Part shown: positions 1-5,731 of the stretch, in pieces
Numbering within the stretch: position 1 is the first letter of the stretch
Layout of the letters: every line of letters starts with the position of its first letter
NCBI GenBank assembly: GCA_037131655.1
Contig: JBAXQP010000121.1
Location: forward strand, 1-8,013
From: a bacterium
GTDB lineage: Bacteria; Armatimonadota; Fimbriimonadia; Fimbriimonadales; JBAXQP01
Length of the DNA stretch: 8,013 nucleotides
Direction of reading: 5' to 3'
Translations under genes and position numbers: made by a program
Notes under the pieces: model-generated
Database searches by the model: none
What the model was told of the DNA's origin: nothing
The model's input: only the letters and a program-made list of their open reading frames with translations

Positions 1-92
1 GCCAACCGTTCCTGTTGCTTACGCGCATGGGGTCCAAGGTATCCAAAAGCGCGTCCTAAATGTACATCCGATGTATGAAGAAACCTAAGCAT
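1..92 (-). CDS. SbcD/Mre11-like DNA repair exonuclease (metallophosphoesterase), N-terminal fragment
   Basis: This is the start of a gene that runs off the left edge; only 30 complete codons are visible. The peptide begins MLRFLHTSDVHLGRAFGYLG and continues with an Arg/Lys/Gln-rich stretch. The 'F-L-H-T-S-D-V-H-L-G' block is the first metal-binding motif (D-x-H, here D9 and H11) of calcineurin-like phosphoesterases. The following G-x-x-F/Y-x-x-L-G pattern is typical of SbcD, Mre11 and YhaO-type DNA repair nucleases, which process DNA ends with Mn2+ and usually work with an SbcC/Rad50-like ATPase. The ATG at 90-92 follows a purine-rich AAGGTGG about 5 bases upstream; an in-frame GTG lies three codons earlier (99-101). 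The gene lies about 94 bp downstream of greA in the same direction, so it could be read through from greA. A possible -10 (TAATAT, 129-134) has only a weak -35. The family is fairly clear, but the exact subfamily and partner lie outside the window. Confidence 0.75.
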   Translation of the reverse strand, partial: MLRFLHTSDVHLGRAFGYLGPHARKQQERL

Positions 93-186
93 TCCTGCCA
101 CCTTACATATCCAATTCGCTGCCGATTGATATTATCCTTCATTATGAATTCGAAATATGAGTGACTGTTGGGGGAGGTAACTGGTT

Positions 187-660
187 TTAACTTAATCCGC
201 GGATTTCGTACTCTTGGATGCCGCCGGGGGTTTCGACTTTGACGGTATCGCCAACCTTATGTCCGATGATGGCTTTGCCAACGGGGGAGACGATGGAGAT
301 GTGATCAAGAGTGGGATCGGCTTCGAAAGAGCCTACGAGAGTAAACGTCCATTCTTCACCGAACTTAGTATCGAAAACTGTCACATTTGAGCCTAAAGAA
401 GCCTCTTCATGAGCGTTATCAGGTCGTTCTTCGATTTGGGCGCAATCGAGGATATATTCGAGATCGCGGATTTTAGCTTCCAGACGACCTTGATTGATCA
501 TGGCTTCGTCATAACCCGCGTTTTCACGCAAGTCGCCATGGGCACGTGTTTCTCGAAGTGCTTCCTGGATTCGAGGGCGGTCATTCTTCTTGGCATCATC
601 GAGCGTTTTTTGTATTTTTTCATAGCCTTGCGGCGTTAGGATAATCTTTTCTGCTGGCAT
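187..660 (-). CDS. greA: Transcription elongation factor GreA
   Basis: GreA binds in the secondary channel of RNA polymerase and stimulates cleavage of the backtracked transcript, rescuing stalled complexes. The 157-residue product starting at the ATG at 658-660 matches the usual length of about 158. The N-terminal coiled-coil hairpin begins with the classic 'L-T-x-x-G' block (residues 8-12). Its acidic tip reads H-G-D-L-R-E-N-A, with D43 and E46 matching E. coli D41 and E44, which help place Mg2+. The C-terminal FKBP-like domain ends with S-P-V-G-K-A-I-I-G and a V-x-T-P-G-G segment. Two in-frame ATGs upstream (684, 702) would add 6 or 14 residues that do not look like GreA. None of the three starts has a clear Shine-Dalgarno. 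The family length and the promoter at 713-752, whose start point would fall at or very near the first ATG, favour the start given here. The gene is divergent from the dehydrogenase gene. Confidence 0.95.
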   Translation of the reverse strand: MPAEKIILTPQGYEKIQKTLDDAKKNDRPRIQEALRETRAHGDLRENAGYDEAMINQGRLEAKIRDLEYILDCAQIEERPDNAHEEASLGSNVTVFDTKFGEEWTFTLVGSFEADPTLDHISIVSPVGKAIIGHKVGDTVKVETPGGIQEYEIRGLS

Positions 661-700
661 AGGAAAATATCTTGGCATGCTCGGTGTTTTGATGTCAAGC

Positions 701-728
701 ATGTCAGCTCTGATTATAAAGATATACT
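701..728 (+). promoter_or_regulatory. Possible promoter of the malate dehydrogenase gene
   Basis: TATACT (723-728, five of six matches to TATAAT) is preceded after 16 bases by ATGTCA (701-706, four of six to TTGACA). Transcription would start near 735, leaving a leader of about 60 bases before the ATG at 794. It overlaps the greA promoter on the opposite strand, so the two polymerases would compete. I saw no Rex-type operator (TTGTGA...TCACAA) in the spacer. Confidence 0.3.
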
Positions 729-752
729 ATTAGATGGACGCTAATGTGCCAA
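713..752 (-). promoter_or_regulatory. Putative sigma-70-type promoter(s) of greA
   Basis: On the minus strand, TTGGCA (747-752, five of six matches to TTGACA) is followed after exactly 17 bases by TAGTAT (724-729). A perfect TATAAT lies slightly downstream (713-718) but lacks a good -35 at the right distance. Either would start transcription between about 705 and 718, giving a 45-60 base leader to the greA ATG at 660. If TATAAT is the real -10, the ATG at 702 would be almost leaderless, another reason to prefer the shorter GreA. These are matches by eye and have not been scored. Confidence 0.5.
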
Positions 753-782
753 AATGATAGGTGTAATTAAGCAGGCAACTTT

Positions 783-787
783 GGAGG
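783..787 (+). promoter_or_regulatory. Shine-Dalgarno site of the malate dehydrogenase gene
   Basis: GGAGG lies six bases before the ATG at 794-796. It is among the strongest ribosome binding sites in this window and fixes the start of the dehydrogenase gene. Confidence 0.85.
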
Positions 788-793
788 AATATA

Positions 794-1720
794 ATGAAGG
801 TTAGCATAATTGGAGGCGGTGGTCGTGTCGGGTCCACGGCGGCTTTTGCTCTACAACTCGGTGGTTTCATTAGTGAGATGGTTTTGGTTGATGTGGCAAA
901 AGATTTAGTTGAGGGCGAGGCGCTTGATCTGCGCCATGGGGTTTCGATGGCAACACCTCAGAAAATCTATGCGGGTGATTATCAGGCAATCGAAGGTTCC
1001 GATATCGTGATTATTACTGCGGGATTGAGGCGAAAACCCGATGAGAGCCGCCTAGAGCTAATCAATCGAAACGTCACACTCTTCCGTGATTTATTAGGTA
1101 ACGTTCGTAGTCAAAAATTGGCAGATAATGCAATTTTGCTTATTGTCTCTAACCCCGTTGATATATTAACTTATATCGCTGTGAAGGAATCAGGCCTGCC
1201 GGTCGAGCGAGTGATCGGTCTTGGCACAACTCTTGATACTTGCAGGTTCCGTTCATTATTGGCTGAGTGCTTCAATATTGCAGCAAACGATATGAAGGCT
1301 TTGATTTTAGGAGAGCATGGCGATTCGATGGTGCCGATTTTCAGCAGCGCAACGGTTAATGGAATTGCTCTAAGCAGCTATCCTGGATATGATAAGGCAA
1401 AAATGGATAACTTGTTCCAACTCACAAAGCAGAGTGGCGCTGAAGTCATTCGACTTAAAGGCGGAGCCGGTTATGCGGTTGGGATAGCGATTAAAGAGGT
1501 AGTCAATGCTATCTCACTTGATTCGAAGCAAACACTGCCTGTTTCGGTCTTCCAACAAGGAGCGTTAGGCATTTCAGACGTCTGTCTTTCCTTACCTACT
1601 ATCCTCACCCGCAAAGGTGTTGAGCGTGTAATTGAGCCGGTTGTAAGTAATGATGAACGTAAAGCCCTCCAAGCCTCAGCGGAAGTCCTCAAGAAGACAT
1701 TAAAGACAGTAATGGGATAG
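794..1720 (+). CDS. mdh: NAD-dependent malate dehydrogenase (LDH/MDH superfamily, LDH-like type)
   Basis: A cytosolic 2-hydroxyacid dehydrogenase, most likely interconverting malate and oxaloacetate with NAD(H) and so linking to the TCA cycle. The 308-residue length is typical. The N-terminal Rossmann fold has the glycine-rich loop at residues 7-13 and D33 at the end of strand 2, which favours NAD over NADP. The substrate loop carries R80 at the position that is Arg in malate and Gln in lactate dehydrogenases, plus R86. Other landmarks are S-N-P-V-D (119-123), D148 and R151 of the catalytic L-D-T-x-R block, and the catalytic H175 in G-E-H-G-D-S. A225 stands where lactate dehydrogenases have Thr246. 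Some loop residues are LDH-like (E84, L87, L89), and D83 replaces a usual Gly, so specificity is inferred. It is the only plus-strand gene here: divergent from greA, convergent with the metal transporter gene, and probably transcribed alone. Confidence 0.9.
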   Translation: MKVSIIGGGGRVGSTAAFALQLGGFISEMVLVDVAKDLVEGEALDLRHGVSMATPQKIYAGDYQAIEGSDIVIITAGLRRKPDESRLELINRNVTLFRDLLGNVRSQKLADNAILLIVSNPVDILTYIAVKESGLPVERVIGLGTTLDTCRFRSLLAECFNIAANDMKALILGEHGDSMVPIFSSATVNGIALSSYPGYDKAKMDNLFQLTKQSGAEVIRLKGGAGYAVGIAIKEVVNAISLDSKQTLPVSVFQQGALGISDVCLSLPTILTRKGVERVIEPVVSNDERKALQASAEVLKKTLKTVMG

Positions 1721-1727
1721 AAGATAT

Positions 1728-1764
1728 AAAGCGATTGGTATTTACCTTTCGCTTTTACTTTTTA
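1728..1764 (+). terminator. Rho-independent terminator after mdh, possibly bidirectional
   Basis: Seven bases after the dehydrogenase stop, a symmetrical hairpin spans 1728-1755. Its arms AAAGCGA (1728-1734) and TCGCTTT (1749-1755) enclose a TT/TT internal mismatch and a second stem GGTA/TACC. On the plus strand it is followed by the T-rich TACTTTTT. On the minus strand it is followed by TTTATATCTT, so it could also stop transcripts coming from the metal transporter gene, whose stop codon (1755-1757) touches the hairpin. The stems are only moderately GC-rich, so strength is uncertain. Confidence 0.7.
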
Positions 1765-2696
1765 GACGAATCTTTATCAAGTTTGTGATGCTCGACTTGA
1801 TGTTTCATTTCTCGCCAGTAGGGTTCGGAGTGCATGGTGATCTCCACTTCAGGGAGAGATGCTCTAATCTTGTCTTCAAGCTCTTCAGTGAGGTCGTGGG
1901 CCTCAATAAAGGGCATACTGTCTTCGAACTGAACATGAACATCGATATATCGAGCATGTCCCGATTTGCGGCTTCTTAAACGATGATAACCAAGAACACG
2001 CTGATCATCTTCGAGGATTTTAGAGACTATCGCTTCATCCTCATCTGGCAACCTGACGTCCATTAACAGACTGATTGCCCCTTTTGTAAGCCGATAGGCT
2101 GCTTGAGTAATAATTAATGCAACCATAATAGCAACGATAGGGTCGAATATCTGAATGCCAGTGATCCAAACGAGAGCTAAACCGATAACTACTCCAAATG
2201 AGGTCCAAACGTCTGTCGCCAAGTGAGCGGCATCTGCTTCAAGCGCCAGCGAATCGGTTTGTTTAGCCGTACGATAGAGATAACGAGAAACGAGGATATT
2301 CACAATCGCAGAGACTAGCATGACGGCTAATCCGAAGCCGGGTTTATCAATGATTACAGGATGTCTGAGCTTATTGATTGCCTCATAGATAATCCATATT
2401 GCAGCAGCAAAGATTAGCAGGGCTTCAGCCATACCCGATAGACTTTCGAGCTTACCATGACCGTAGGGATGTTCACTATCCGCCGGTTTTCGTGAGACTG
2501 AAACTGAAAAGTAAGCAATCCACGAGGCTAAAAGATCGCTACCCGAGTGCGCTGCTTCTGAGATAACGCTAACTGACCCTGTTTGAAAACCCACTATGAT
2601 CTTTAGAATTACGAGGGAAGTATTTGAATAGATAGAAAACTTCGCCGCGTGTATTGCTCGCTTCTCTAAAGTATTTTTATGACTAGAATTTTTCAT
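1755..2696 (-). CDS. Cation diffusion facilitator (CDF) family metal transporter
   Basis: An inner-membrane metal/proton antiporter that moves Zn2+ or a related divalent ion out of the cytoplasm. The 313-residue product has the CDF layout: about six membrane segments in residues 20-210 followed by a cytosolic C-terminal domain. The intramembrane metal site is visible as two H-x-x-x-D motifs: H50/D54 in the second segment and H158/D162 in the fifth. A His/Asp arrangement like this is usual for Zn-type members. The conserved H-P-Y-G-H-G-K-x-E loop is at 76-84 and F-D-P at 184-186. The C-terminal domain (about 212-292) carries His and Asp residues (H247, D252, H254, H267, H289) of the kind that bind regulatory zinc in YiiP. 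The tail is short, charged and has a His pair. The gene starts 40 bp after proS in the same direction with only a weak GAAGAG ribosome site, so co-transcription is likely. Exact metal specificity is not determined. Confidence 0.93.
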   Translation of the reverse strand: MKNSSHKNTLEKRAIHAAKFSIYSNTSLVILKIIVGFQTGSVSVISEAAHSGSDLLASWIAYFSVSVSRKPADSEHPYGHGKLESLSGMAEALLIFAAAIWIIYEAINKLRHPVIIDKPGFGLAVMLVSAIVNILVSRYLYRTAKQTDSLALEADAAHLATDVWTSFGVVIGLALVWITGIQIFDPIVAIMVALIITQAAYRLTKGAISLLMDVRLPDEDEAIVSKILEDDQRVLGYHRLRSRKSGHARYIDVHVQFEDSMPFIEAHDLTEELEDKIRASLPEVEITMHSEPYWREMKHQVEHHKLDKDSSKK

Positions 2697-2736
2697 TACT
2701 TGCTCTTCGTTAGCCTGCTTCTATCCAAGATGACGA

Positions 2737-4173
2737 TTAATATGAACGCGCAAAGACCGCTTGCTCTTTTGAGGCTTTACCACAGCGGACGCAGTTTCCA
2801 GTTCCCCCTGGTTGGTCGAAGGGGATACAGCGACTGGTTGCCTTAGTATCCTCTTTAATCGCAGCTTCGCACTCACGTTCGCCACACCACCACGCCATAA
2901 CAAAGCCTTCAGTTACCGCTTCTTGGAATTCATCATAGGTGTTGACAGTGCGCATGTTGGCGTTTCGGAAGGCGAGAGCGGCATCGAATAATGCTTTCTG
3001 AATGGTTGCAAGCATATCACGCGCTGAGTTGACGATACAATTCATGCTTATGGGAGTTTTGCCTTCTCGCCCAGGCATATCTCTTCGAGCGAAAGTGACC
3101 TGCTCATTATCAAGGTCTTTGGGGCCGATTTCGATGCGTAACGGCACACCGCGCATTTCCCAATCGTTGAACTTGAAACCAGGTGTCATTTCGTTGCGAT
3201 CATCGAGTTTTACTCTGATGCAAGCAGCTTTCAGATCGTTAAAGACGTTTGTTGCAACTGGTAGTACCTTGGATTTTTCCTCATCACTTTTGCCAATAGG
3301 GACAATTACCACTTGAATCGGCGCTAGGTTGGGAGGAAGCCTGAGACCGTTGTCGTCACCATGAGCCATGACAATAGCGCCTATCATTCGAGTGCTCATT
3401 CCCCAACTTGATGTGTGGACAAGTTGTTGCTGGTTATCTTGATCAAGAAATTGGATGTTAAATGCCTTGGCAAAATTCTCGCCGAGGTAGTGGGAGGTAG
3501 CGGCTTGTAATGCGCGCTTATCACCCATCATGGCTTCTATTGTATAGCTGTTAACCGCTCCCGCGAACTTCTCACTTTCGCTTTTGCGCCCTTTGATAAC
3601 TGGGATTGCAGCTTGTTCTTCAGCAAACTCGCGATAGATCTCGAGCATATTCAACGTTTCTTCTTGAGCTTCATTAGCGGTTGCATGCGCCGTATGACCC
3701 TCTTGCCAGAGAAATTCAGTTGTTCTCAAGAAAAGGCGCGGCCGCATCTCCCAACGGACAACATTCGCCCATTGATTAATGAGCAAAGGCAGGTCCCGAT
3801 AGCTTTGAATCCATTCGGCATACATATGCCCGATAATGGTTTCTGAGGTTGGGCGCACTACGAGTGGTTCTTCGAGAGTTTCGCCACCGCCAATCGTCAC
3901 AACTGCCAATTCCGGCGAAAAGCCTTCGACATGCTCCGCTTCTTTTTTGAGGAAGCTTTCAGGAATTAACAGGGGAAAATAGGCGTTAACGTGCCCTGTT
4001 TCCTTGAAACGTTTGTCAAGTGCGGCCTGTAGGTTTTCCCAAATGGCATAGCCATAAGGTCGGATGACCATACATCCGCGTACAGGCGCATGAGAGGCGA
4101 GTTCTGCTCTTTGAACAATATCGTTATACCAGCGAGAATAATCTTCGCTGCGAGGGGTTATCTTATCAGCCAT
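2737..4173 (-). CDS. proS: Prolyl-tRNA synthetase, archaeal/eukaryotic-like type (ProS type 3)
   Basis: This cytosolic class II enzyme attaches proline to tRNA-Pro. The start at 4171-4173 gives 478 residues, the usual length for this type; an in-frame ATG at 4201-4203 would add ten residues and has no ribosome site either. Numbered from that upstream ATG, the protein shows the proline/ATP loop V-R-P-T-S-E-T (116-122), a motif 2 region with R154 through E168 (R-P-R-L-F-L-R-T-T-E-F), and motif 3 around G-M-S-T-R to D-N-G-L-R-L-P-P (268-291). An anticodon-binding domain follows from about 297. The end is the zinc-type C-terminal extension, with C440/C445 and C471/C474 as a four-cysteine set and a terminal Tyr, both hallmarks of this type. 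The editing domain inserted between motifs 2 and 3 in E. coli-type ProRS is absent. The gene probably forms an operon with the CDF transporter downstream; a 265 bp repeat-bearing spacer separates it from aroA. Confidence 0.96.
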   Translation of the reverse strand: MADKITPRSEDYSRWYNDIVQRAELASHAPVRGCMVIRPYGYAIWENLQAALDKRFKETGHVNAYFPLLIPESFLKKEAEHVEGFSPELAVVTIGGGETLEEPLVVRPTSETIIGHMYAEWIQSYRDLPLLINQWANVVRWEMRPRLFLRTTEFLWQEGHTAHATANEAQEETLNMLEIYREFAEEQAAIPVIKGRKSESEKFAGAVNSYTIEAMMGDKRALQAATSHYLGENFAKAFNIQFLDQDNQQQLVHTSSWGMSTRMIGAIVMAHGDDNGLRLPPNLAPIQVVIVPIGKSDEEKSKVLPVATNVFNDLKAACIRVKLDDRNEMTPGFKFNDWEMRGVPLRIEIGPKDLDNEQVTFARRDMPGREGKTPISMNCIVNSARDMLATIQKALFDAALAFRNANMRTVNTYDEFQEAVTEGFVMAWWCGERECEAAIKEDTKATSRCIPFDQPGGTGNCVRCGKASKEQAVFARSY

Positions 4174-4252
4174 GCCAAAGATTGTACCTTGAATAACCAC
4201 CATCAGTCAGCCATGCACGGGAGTATTGCGTTTATCGGATAAGGTGATAGGA

Positions 4253-4280
4253 AAGAAGCAAGAGGCAAGAAGCAAGATTC
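4253..4280. repeat. Tandem heptamer repeat, four units
   Basis: Four 7-base units follow head to tail: AAGAAGC, AAGAGGC, AAGAAGC, AAGATTC. Units 1 and 3 are identical and unit 2 differs by one base; unit 4 keeps the first four bases. The last unit's GATTC pairs with GAATC at 4286-4290 across a five-base loop. The run lies in the leader region of proS (minus strand) and is not coding. Confidence 0.75.
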
Positions 4281-4293
4281 TGGATGAATCAAC

Positions 4294-4334
4294 ACACAAC
4301 AAAGTTGTGTCATTCTGAACGGAGTGAAGAATCT
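4294..4334. repeat. Hairpin plus dispersed-repeat-like sequence in the aroA-proS spacer
   Basis: A perfect 7-bp stem with a 3-base loop (ACACAAC, AAA, GTTGTGT; 4294-4310) is followed directly by CATTCTGAACGGAGTGAAGAATCT (4311-4334). The latter is an imperfect palindrome whose ends ATTCT and AGAAT pair. From general knowledge, sequences of the form GTCATTCTGA-x-C-GxAG-x-GAAGAATCT recur in intergenic regions of many unrelated bacterial genomes. Only one copy is present here, so the claim that it is dispersed rests on that memory, not on this window. AGATTC at 4275-4280 and GAATCT at 4329-4334 are inverted copies that could enclose the whole block. Confidence 0.5.
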
Positions 4335-4375
4335 GTCTGAAAAGGGAGCACATCGCAATCAGCCAGGTTAAGACG

Positions 4376-4395
4376 GGTTTGCTTCGGTACAAACC
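4376..4395. other. Hairpin GGTTTG/CAAACC in the aroA-proS spacer
   Basis: A 6-bp stem (GGTTTG 4376-4381, CAAACC 4390-4395) encloses an eight-base loop; on the plus strand C-TTCG-G could extend it as a UUCG tetraloop with a TA bulge. No T-run follows directly on either strand, so it does not look like a standard terminator. It carries no T-box sequence, although it lies upstream of an aminoacyl-tRNA synthetase gene. Confidence 0.4.
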
Positions 4396-4402
4396 TCCTC
4401 GC

Positions 4403-4420
4403 AAAAACACGTTTTTTTTA
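4403..4420 (-). terminator. Possible weak terminator after aroA
   Basis: Eighteen bases beyond the aroA stop, the minus strand reads A8, then CGTG, then T5, an A/T-only hairpin ending in a short T-run. With no GC pairs in the stem it would be weak. It may instead be just an A-tract, and transcription could continue into proS. Confidence 0.25.
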
Positions 4421-4438
4421 TACTTCTGGAATCCTCAT

Positions 4439-5731
4439 CTAACTTCGCACTAACTCTCTAAGTGACGCTTCGAAGGTGGGGAAGCTTGTTTCTATGCATT
4501 CGGTGTTGTTGATGGTGGTATCGCCCTCAGCGATCAGGGCCGCGATGGCTAGGGACATCGAAATGCGGTGATCGTTGTGGCTTTCGACGATAGCGCCTTT
4601 AAGAGGAGTTGGGCCGCTGATTATGAGGCCATCAGGGGTTTCTTCTATCTGAGCGCCCATCTTACGAAGCTCTTGTGTTATCGTTGACAACCGGTCGCTT
4701 TCTTTTACTCGAAGCTCTTGGGCGCCCGTGATGACCGTTTCTCCATGAGCTTGAGTTGCAGCAACTGCGAGGATGGGGATTTCATCGATAAGTCGCGGCA
4801 TAAAGTCGGCATCAATACTCATAGCCTTAAGCGGATGTGTTGAAACCTGTAAATCACCAATCGGTTCACCACCGCTGATGTATTCACTCATCACCTGAAT
4901 CTCTGCCCCTGCGGCATTTAGGACGTCAAGAATTCCCATTCTAGTCGGATTCAGCCCAACGTTTTCGAGGAATATATTGCTGTTGGGTACTAATAATGCA
5001 GCGACTAAGAAAAAGGCTGCAGATGAAATATCTCCTGGCACGATCACATCACAAGCCGACAGCTTTTGGCCGCCTTTGAGACTTACGCTCAAGTGGTCAT
5101 GTTCAAGTTCGTATCCAAACCCTGCCAGCATTCGCTCGGTGTGGTCGCGTGAGAGCGAAGGTTCGATTACTTGTGTCATACCCTCAGCAAACAAACCCGC
5201 AAGCAAAATGCACGATTTAACCTGAGCGCTTGCGACGGGAGAGATATATCGAATGCCATGCAGATTTCCGCCTTGGATAGATAAGGGAGCGTTGTTGGCA
5301 TTATTTTGGCCGTCTATAGTCACGCCCATGCTACGAAGAGGCTCTACAATCCGCTTCATGGGTCGGCGTCTAATAGAGTCATCGCCTGTTAAGACACTTT
5401 GAAACGGTTGACCTGCTAATACACCGGCCATCAAGCGCAACCCTGTTCCTGAGTTGCCGAAATCAAGCACATCTTTTGGTGTTTGAAGACCGGTTGCTCC
5501 ACACCCTTGAACTATATATTCACCCGTTTCTATTTTCGAGACAGCAACTCCGAGAGCTTGAATGGCATGCATCGTTCTCATGCAGTCATCGGCCTCAAGA
5601 AAGCATTGGATAACACTACGTCCATGAGCAAGCGCCCCAAGGATAACCGCTCGATGTGAAATCGACTTATCCCCCGGCGGTGTCCAAGTACCTATTATAG
5701 CGTGAACAGGTTCAATTCTAATTTGGGTCAT
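4439..5731 (-). CDS. aroA: 3-phosphoshikimate 1-carboxyvinyltransferase (EPSP synthase)
   Basis: This cytosolic enzyme joins phosphoenolpyruvate to shikimate-3-phosphate, the step before chorismate synthase. The 430 residues match the family's two-domain fold. The substrate loop P-G-D-K-S-I-S-H-R (19-27) includes K22, S23 and R27, and the PEP-site loop F-G-N-S-G-T-G (91-97) is intact. Later come S-A-Q-V-K (168-172), R-D-H-T-E-R (195-200), N-P-T-R (261-264), the catalytic D316-E317 in L-I-D-E-I-P, E344 in K-E-S-D-R, and H-N-D-H-R (385-389). The G-D-K-S, S-A-Q-x-K, R-x-H-x-E-R and N-P-T-R set is that described for class II EPSP synthases such as CP4, though G95 replaces the Ala that gives CP4 much of its glyphosate tolerance. 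The ATG overlaps the stop of the preceding exported-protein gene as ATGA, with no strong ribosome site, so translation is probably coupled. Confidence 0.97.
   Translation of the reverse strand: MTQIRIEPVHAIIGTWTPPGDKSISHRAVILGALAHGRSVIQCFLEADDCMRTMHAIQALGVAVSKIETGEYIVQGCGATGLQTPKDVLDFGNSGTGLRLMAGVLAGQPFQSVLTGDDSIRRRPMKRIVEPLRSMGVTIDGQNNANNAPLSIQGGNLHGIRYISPVASAQVKSCILLAGLFAEGMTQVIEPSLSRDHTERMLAGFGYELEHDHLSVSLKGGQKLSACDVIVPGDISSAAFFLVAALLVPNSNIFLENVGLNPTRMGILDVLNAAGAEIQVMSEYISGGEPIGDLQVSTHPLKAMSIDADFMPRLIDEIPILAVAATQAHGETVITGAQELRVKESDRLSTITQELRKMGAQIEETPDGLIISGPTPLKGAIVESHNDHRISMSLAIAALIAEGDTTINNTECIETSFPTFEASLRELVRS

Noticed and set aside
93..186. Terminator or small gene between greA and the nuclease gene
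   Set aside because: Only short trivial palindromes (TTCATAATGAA, GATAATATC) are seen, with no GC-rich stem and T-run; open frames there are very short.
703..793. Rex operator controlling the dehydrogenase
   Set aside because: NADH-responsive control would make sense for this gene, but no TTGTGA-N-TCACAA-like palindrome is present in the spacer.
2721..2903. Small open frames inside proS, aroA, tyrA and the exported-protein gene on other frames or strands
   Set aside because: They lie wholly within strongly supported genes, have no family resemblance or ribosome sites, and are shadows of codon usage.
4207..4410. 67-residue minus-strand open frame in the aroA-proS spacer
   Set aside because: It runs through the repeat element and hairpins; its 'I-L-H-S-V-Q-N-D' peptide is typical of spurious translation of that repeat, and it has no good ribosome site or recognisable domain.
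4204..4438. T-box riboswitch upstream of proS
   Set aside because: The spacer is structured and precedes an aminoacyl-tRNA synthetase gene, but I find no GGTGGNACC-type antiterminator sequence or specifier stem followed by a terminator.
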